Assembly (NCBI GenBank): GCA_041476545.1
Contig: JBGOTP010000065.1
Span: forward strand, 1 to 17,448
Reading direction: 5' to 3'
DNA length: 17,448 nt
DNA from: JBGOTP01 sp041476545
Lineage (GTDB): Bacteria; Acidobacteriota; Vicinamibacteria; Vicinamibacterales; CAVVIG01
The stretch's first letter is position 1. The number at the start of each line of letters is the position of its first letter. The position numbers and the translations under genes are program-made. This document shows positions 15,447 through 17,448 of this stretch, piece after piece. The notes under the pieces are model-generated. The model did not search any database and had not been told where the DNA came from. It saw only the letters and a program-made list of their open reading frames with translations.

Positions 15447-17448
15447 TGGATCACACTGACCAGAACGATTTGACAGAGCGGGAAGACCCCCGAAAGACAC
15501 CGCTGACGCCGCCGCCGACACCGCCGATCGAGGCAACCGACCCTCACGGTGGCGGTAACGGTCATGGCACCGCAGCGGACGTCGCTGAATACTCGGCCGA
15601 CAAAATCAAGGTCCTCGAGGGTCTTGAGGCGGTCCGCAAGCGACCCGCCATGTACATCGGGTCGACTGGTCCAGCCGGCCTCCATCACCTCGTCTACGAG
15701 GTTGTCGACAACTCAATCGACGAAGCCCTCGCGGGATTCTGCGACCAGGTCAGCGTCACGATTCACATCGATGGATCGGTGACCGTCATCGACAATGGAC
15801 GCGGCATTCCAGTTGATCAGCACACGAGCGGGAAGTCGGCCGCGGAAGTGGTCCTGACCGTCCTGCATGCCGGCGGCAAGTTCGACAACGACAGCTACAA
15901 GGTGTCAGGCGGTTTGCACGGCGTCGGCGTCTCGGTGGTCAATGCCCTTTCGGAGACGCTGGACCTGGAAATCTGGCGTAACGGTCAGGCGTACCAGCAG
16001 TCCTATCAGCGCGGGACGCCCACCGGCGATCTCGAAGTCACGGGCACGACCAAACGGCGCGGCACCAAGGTCACCTTCAAACCCGACCCTGACATTTTCG
16101 AAACGACGGTCTTCAGTTTCGACACGCTCGCGCAGCGGCTGCGCGAACTCGCGTTCCTCAACGGCGGCATCGTCATCACGCTCGACGATGAGCGCGACGG
16201 GAAGAATCACAAGTTCCACTACGAGGGCGGCATCGTTTCGTTCGTCACGCACCTGAACAAGAACAAGGCCGCGGTCAACGAGAAGCCCATCTACATGCGG
16301 GGCGACAAAGATGGCATAGACGCCGAAATCGCTCTGCAGTGGAACGACGGCTACGCCGAGATGATCTACACCTTCGCCAACAATATCAACACGCACGAAG
16401 GTGGCACCCACCTTTCGGGTTTCCGGTCGGCGATGACGCGTACGATCAACTCGTACGCGACGAAGAATGGCCTCTCGAAAGACCTGAAAGAGAGCATCAC
16501 GGGCGAGGACATTCGCGAAGGATTGACGGCGGTCATCAGCGTCAAGATTCCTCATCCGCAGTTCGAGGGACAGACCAAGACCAAGCTCGGCAACACCGAG
16601 GTCAAGGGCATCGTCGAAGCCATCGTCAACGACAAGCTGAGTGCGCTTCTCGAAGAAAATCCGGCGATCGCCAAGCGGATCGTCGGAAAAGTCATTGATG
16701 CCGCTCGTGCCAGGGAAGCCGCCCGGAAGGCTCGCGATCTCGTCCGGAGGAAGGGCGCGCTCGACGGAAGTTCCCTACCCGGAAAACTCGCCGACTGCCA
16801 GGAGCGGGATCCAGCGTTGAGCGAGCTGTACATCGTCGAAGGCGAGTCGGCGGGCGGGTCCGCGAAGCAGGGACGGGACCGCCGCTTCCAGGCGATTTTG
16901 CCTCTGAAGGGAAAGATTCTCAACGTCGAGAAGGCGCGGTTCGACAAGATGCTCGGCAGCGAGGAAATCAGAACGCTGATCGTGGCTCTCGGCTGCGGCA
17001 TCGGCCCGGAGGACTTCGACCTCGCGAAACTGCGGTATCACCGCATCATCATCATGACGGACGCGGACGTGGACGGCTCCCACATCCGCACGCTGTTGCT
17101 GACGTTTTTCTACCGGCAGTTGCCGAAGATCATCGAGAACGGCTACGTGTACATCGCGCAGCCTCCGCTCTTCCGCGCGAAGCGCGGCAAGAGCGAAACC
17201 TACATCAAGGATGAACGGGAGCTCGACGCGTTCCTGATCAAACGTGCCACCGAAGCGCGGATCGTGCGGATCCCGGTCAGCGGGGCCGAGATCGCGGGCG
17301 CCGATCTCGCCACCCCAACCAGATTCGTCACGGTGCAGCCTGACGAGGAGCACAACGTCTCGGCGCTCCGCGTCGAGGACCGGTCCAACGACTACCCGCG
17401 GCACTATATTGTGGACATCGACTTCGTGTCGGGCGGCGAGTACCGGAC
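15446..17448 (+). CDS. gyrB: DNA gyrase subunit B, partial (3' end beyond window)
   Basis: GyrB supplies the ATPase and part of the DNA-cleavage core of gyrase, which adds negative supercoils. Here 667 residues are present and the frame runs off the right edge. A Pro- and Gly-rich extension of about 52 residues precedes the family start DKIKVLEGLEAVRKRPAMYIG. The GHKL ATPase has E85 and N89 in YEVVDNSIDEA, DNGRGIP (116-122) and GGLHGVG (155-161); QTKTKLGN (376-383) holds the transducer lysine. The TOPRIM part has VEGESAGGSA (464-473) and DADVDGSH (539-546). After QPPLFRAKRGKSETYIKD the insert-type sequence begins, but only about a dozen residues join AGADL (617-621) to DEEHNV (633-638). The ATG at 15446 overlaps the dnaN stop (TGATG). 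ParE is less likely given the position and the insert-type sequence. Confidence 0.94.
   Translation, partial: MDHTDQNDLTEREDPRKTPLTPPPTPPIEATDPHGGGNGHGTAADVAEYSADKIKVLEGLEAVRKRPAMYIGSTGPAGLHHLVYEVVDNSIDEALAGFCDQVSVTIHIDGSVTVIDNGRGIPVDQHTSGKSAAEVVLTVLHAGGKFDNDSYKVSGGLHGVGVSVVNALSETLDLEIWRNGQAYQQSYQRGTPTGDLEVTGTTKRRGTKVTFKPDPDIFETTVFSFDTLAQRLRELAFLNGGIVITLDDERDGKNHKFHYEGGIVSFVTHLNKNKAAVNEKPIYMRGDKDGIDAEIALQWNDGYAEMIYTFANNINTHEGGTHLSGFRSAMTRTINSYATKNGLSKDLKESITGEDIREGLTAVISVKIPHPQFEGQTKTKLGNTEVKGIVEAIVNDKLSALLEENPAIAKRIVGKVIDAARAREAARKARDLVRRKGALDGSSLPGKLADCQERDPALSELYIVEGESAGGSAKQGRDRRFQAILPLKGKILNVEKARFDKMLGSEEIRTLIVALGCGIGPEDFDLAKLRYHRIIIMTDADVDGSHIRTLLLTFFYRQLPKIIENGYVYIAQPPLFRAKRGKSETYIKDERELDAFLIKRATEARIVRIPVSGAEIAGADLATPTRFVTVQPDEEHNVSALRVEDRSNDYPRHYIVDIDFVSGGEYR

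Overview
The window is a chromosomal replication-origin region from a GC-rich (about 60% by eye) diderm bacterium. It holds 17 protein genes. Fourteen run leftward (minus strand) from the origin and three run rightward, so every gene is transcribed in the direction of the fork leaving oriC. YidC has a large periplasmic domain, which points to a diderm. A Jag-type gene follows yidC, parAB sits beside the ATP synthase genes, and GyrB reads KRPAMYIG. Together these suggest Acidobacteriota, perhaps a Vicinamibacteria-like lineage. That placement is inference; a 16S or marker-gene tree would decide it.

Layout, left to right. Positions 1-3597 hold a partial F1 ATP synthase operon, read atpH-atpA-atpG-atpD (atpD is cut by the window edge), behind its own likely extended -10 promoter. 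Positions 3667-5366 hold parA-parB, overlapping by one base, with a canonical parS palindrome and a good sigma70 promoter just upstream. Positions 5506-12454 hold one tightly packed leftward cluster read rpmH-rnpA-yidD-yidC-jag-mnmE-mnmG-rsmG, starting from a TTGACA promoter near 12500. Positions 12455-12732 and 14077-14333 flank dnaA. They carry repeated DnaA-box-like 9-mers (TTTTCCACA and near variants) and an AT-rich tract, as in a bipartite oriC. dnaN (14334-15446) and gyrB (15446 to the window end) follow, overlapping by one base with no recF between them.

The genes form the conserved origin neighbourhood. DnaA and the beta clamp start and sustain replication, GyrB handles supercoiling, and ParA/ParB/parS segregate the new origins. 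RnpA and L34 serve RNA processing and the ribosome. YidD and YidC insert membrane proteins, which include F-ATPase subunits. MnmE and MnmG modify the tRNA wobble uridine, and RsmG methylates 16S rRNA.

I see no CRISPR array, prophage, insertion sequence, toxin-antitoxin pair or unknown multi-gene system. The points worth a second look are small: a shortened TOPRIM insert and an N-terminal extension in GyrB, missing recF and atpF at their usual places, a lost GxxG glycine in the Jag-like protein, a lone REP-like GTAG hairpin, and palindrome or repeat clusters at the parA and atpH promoters and in oriC.
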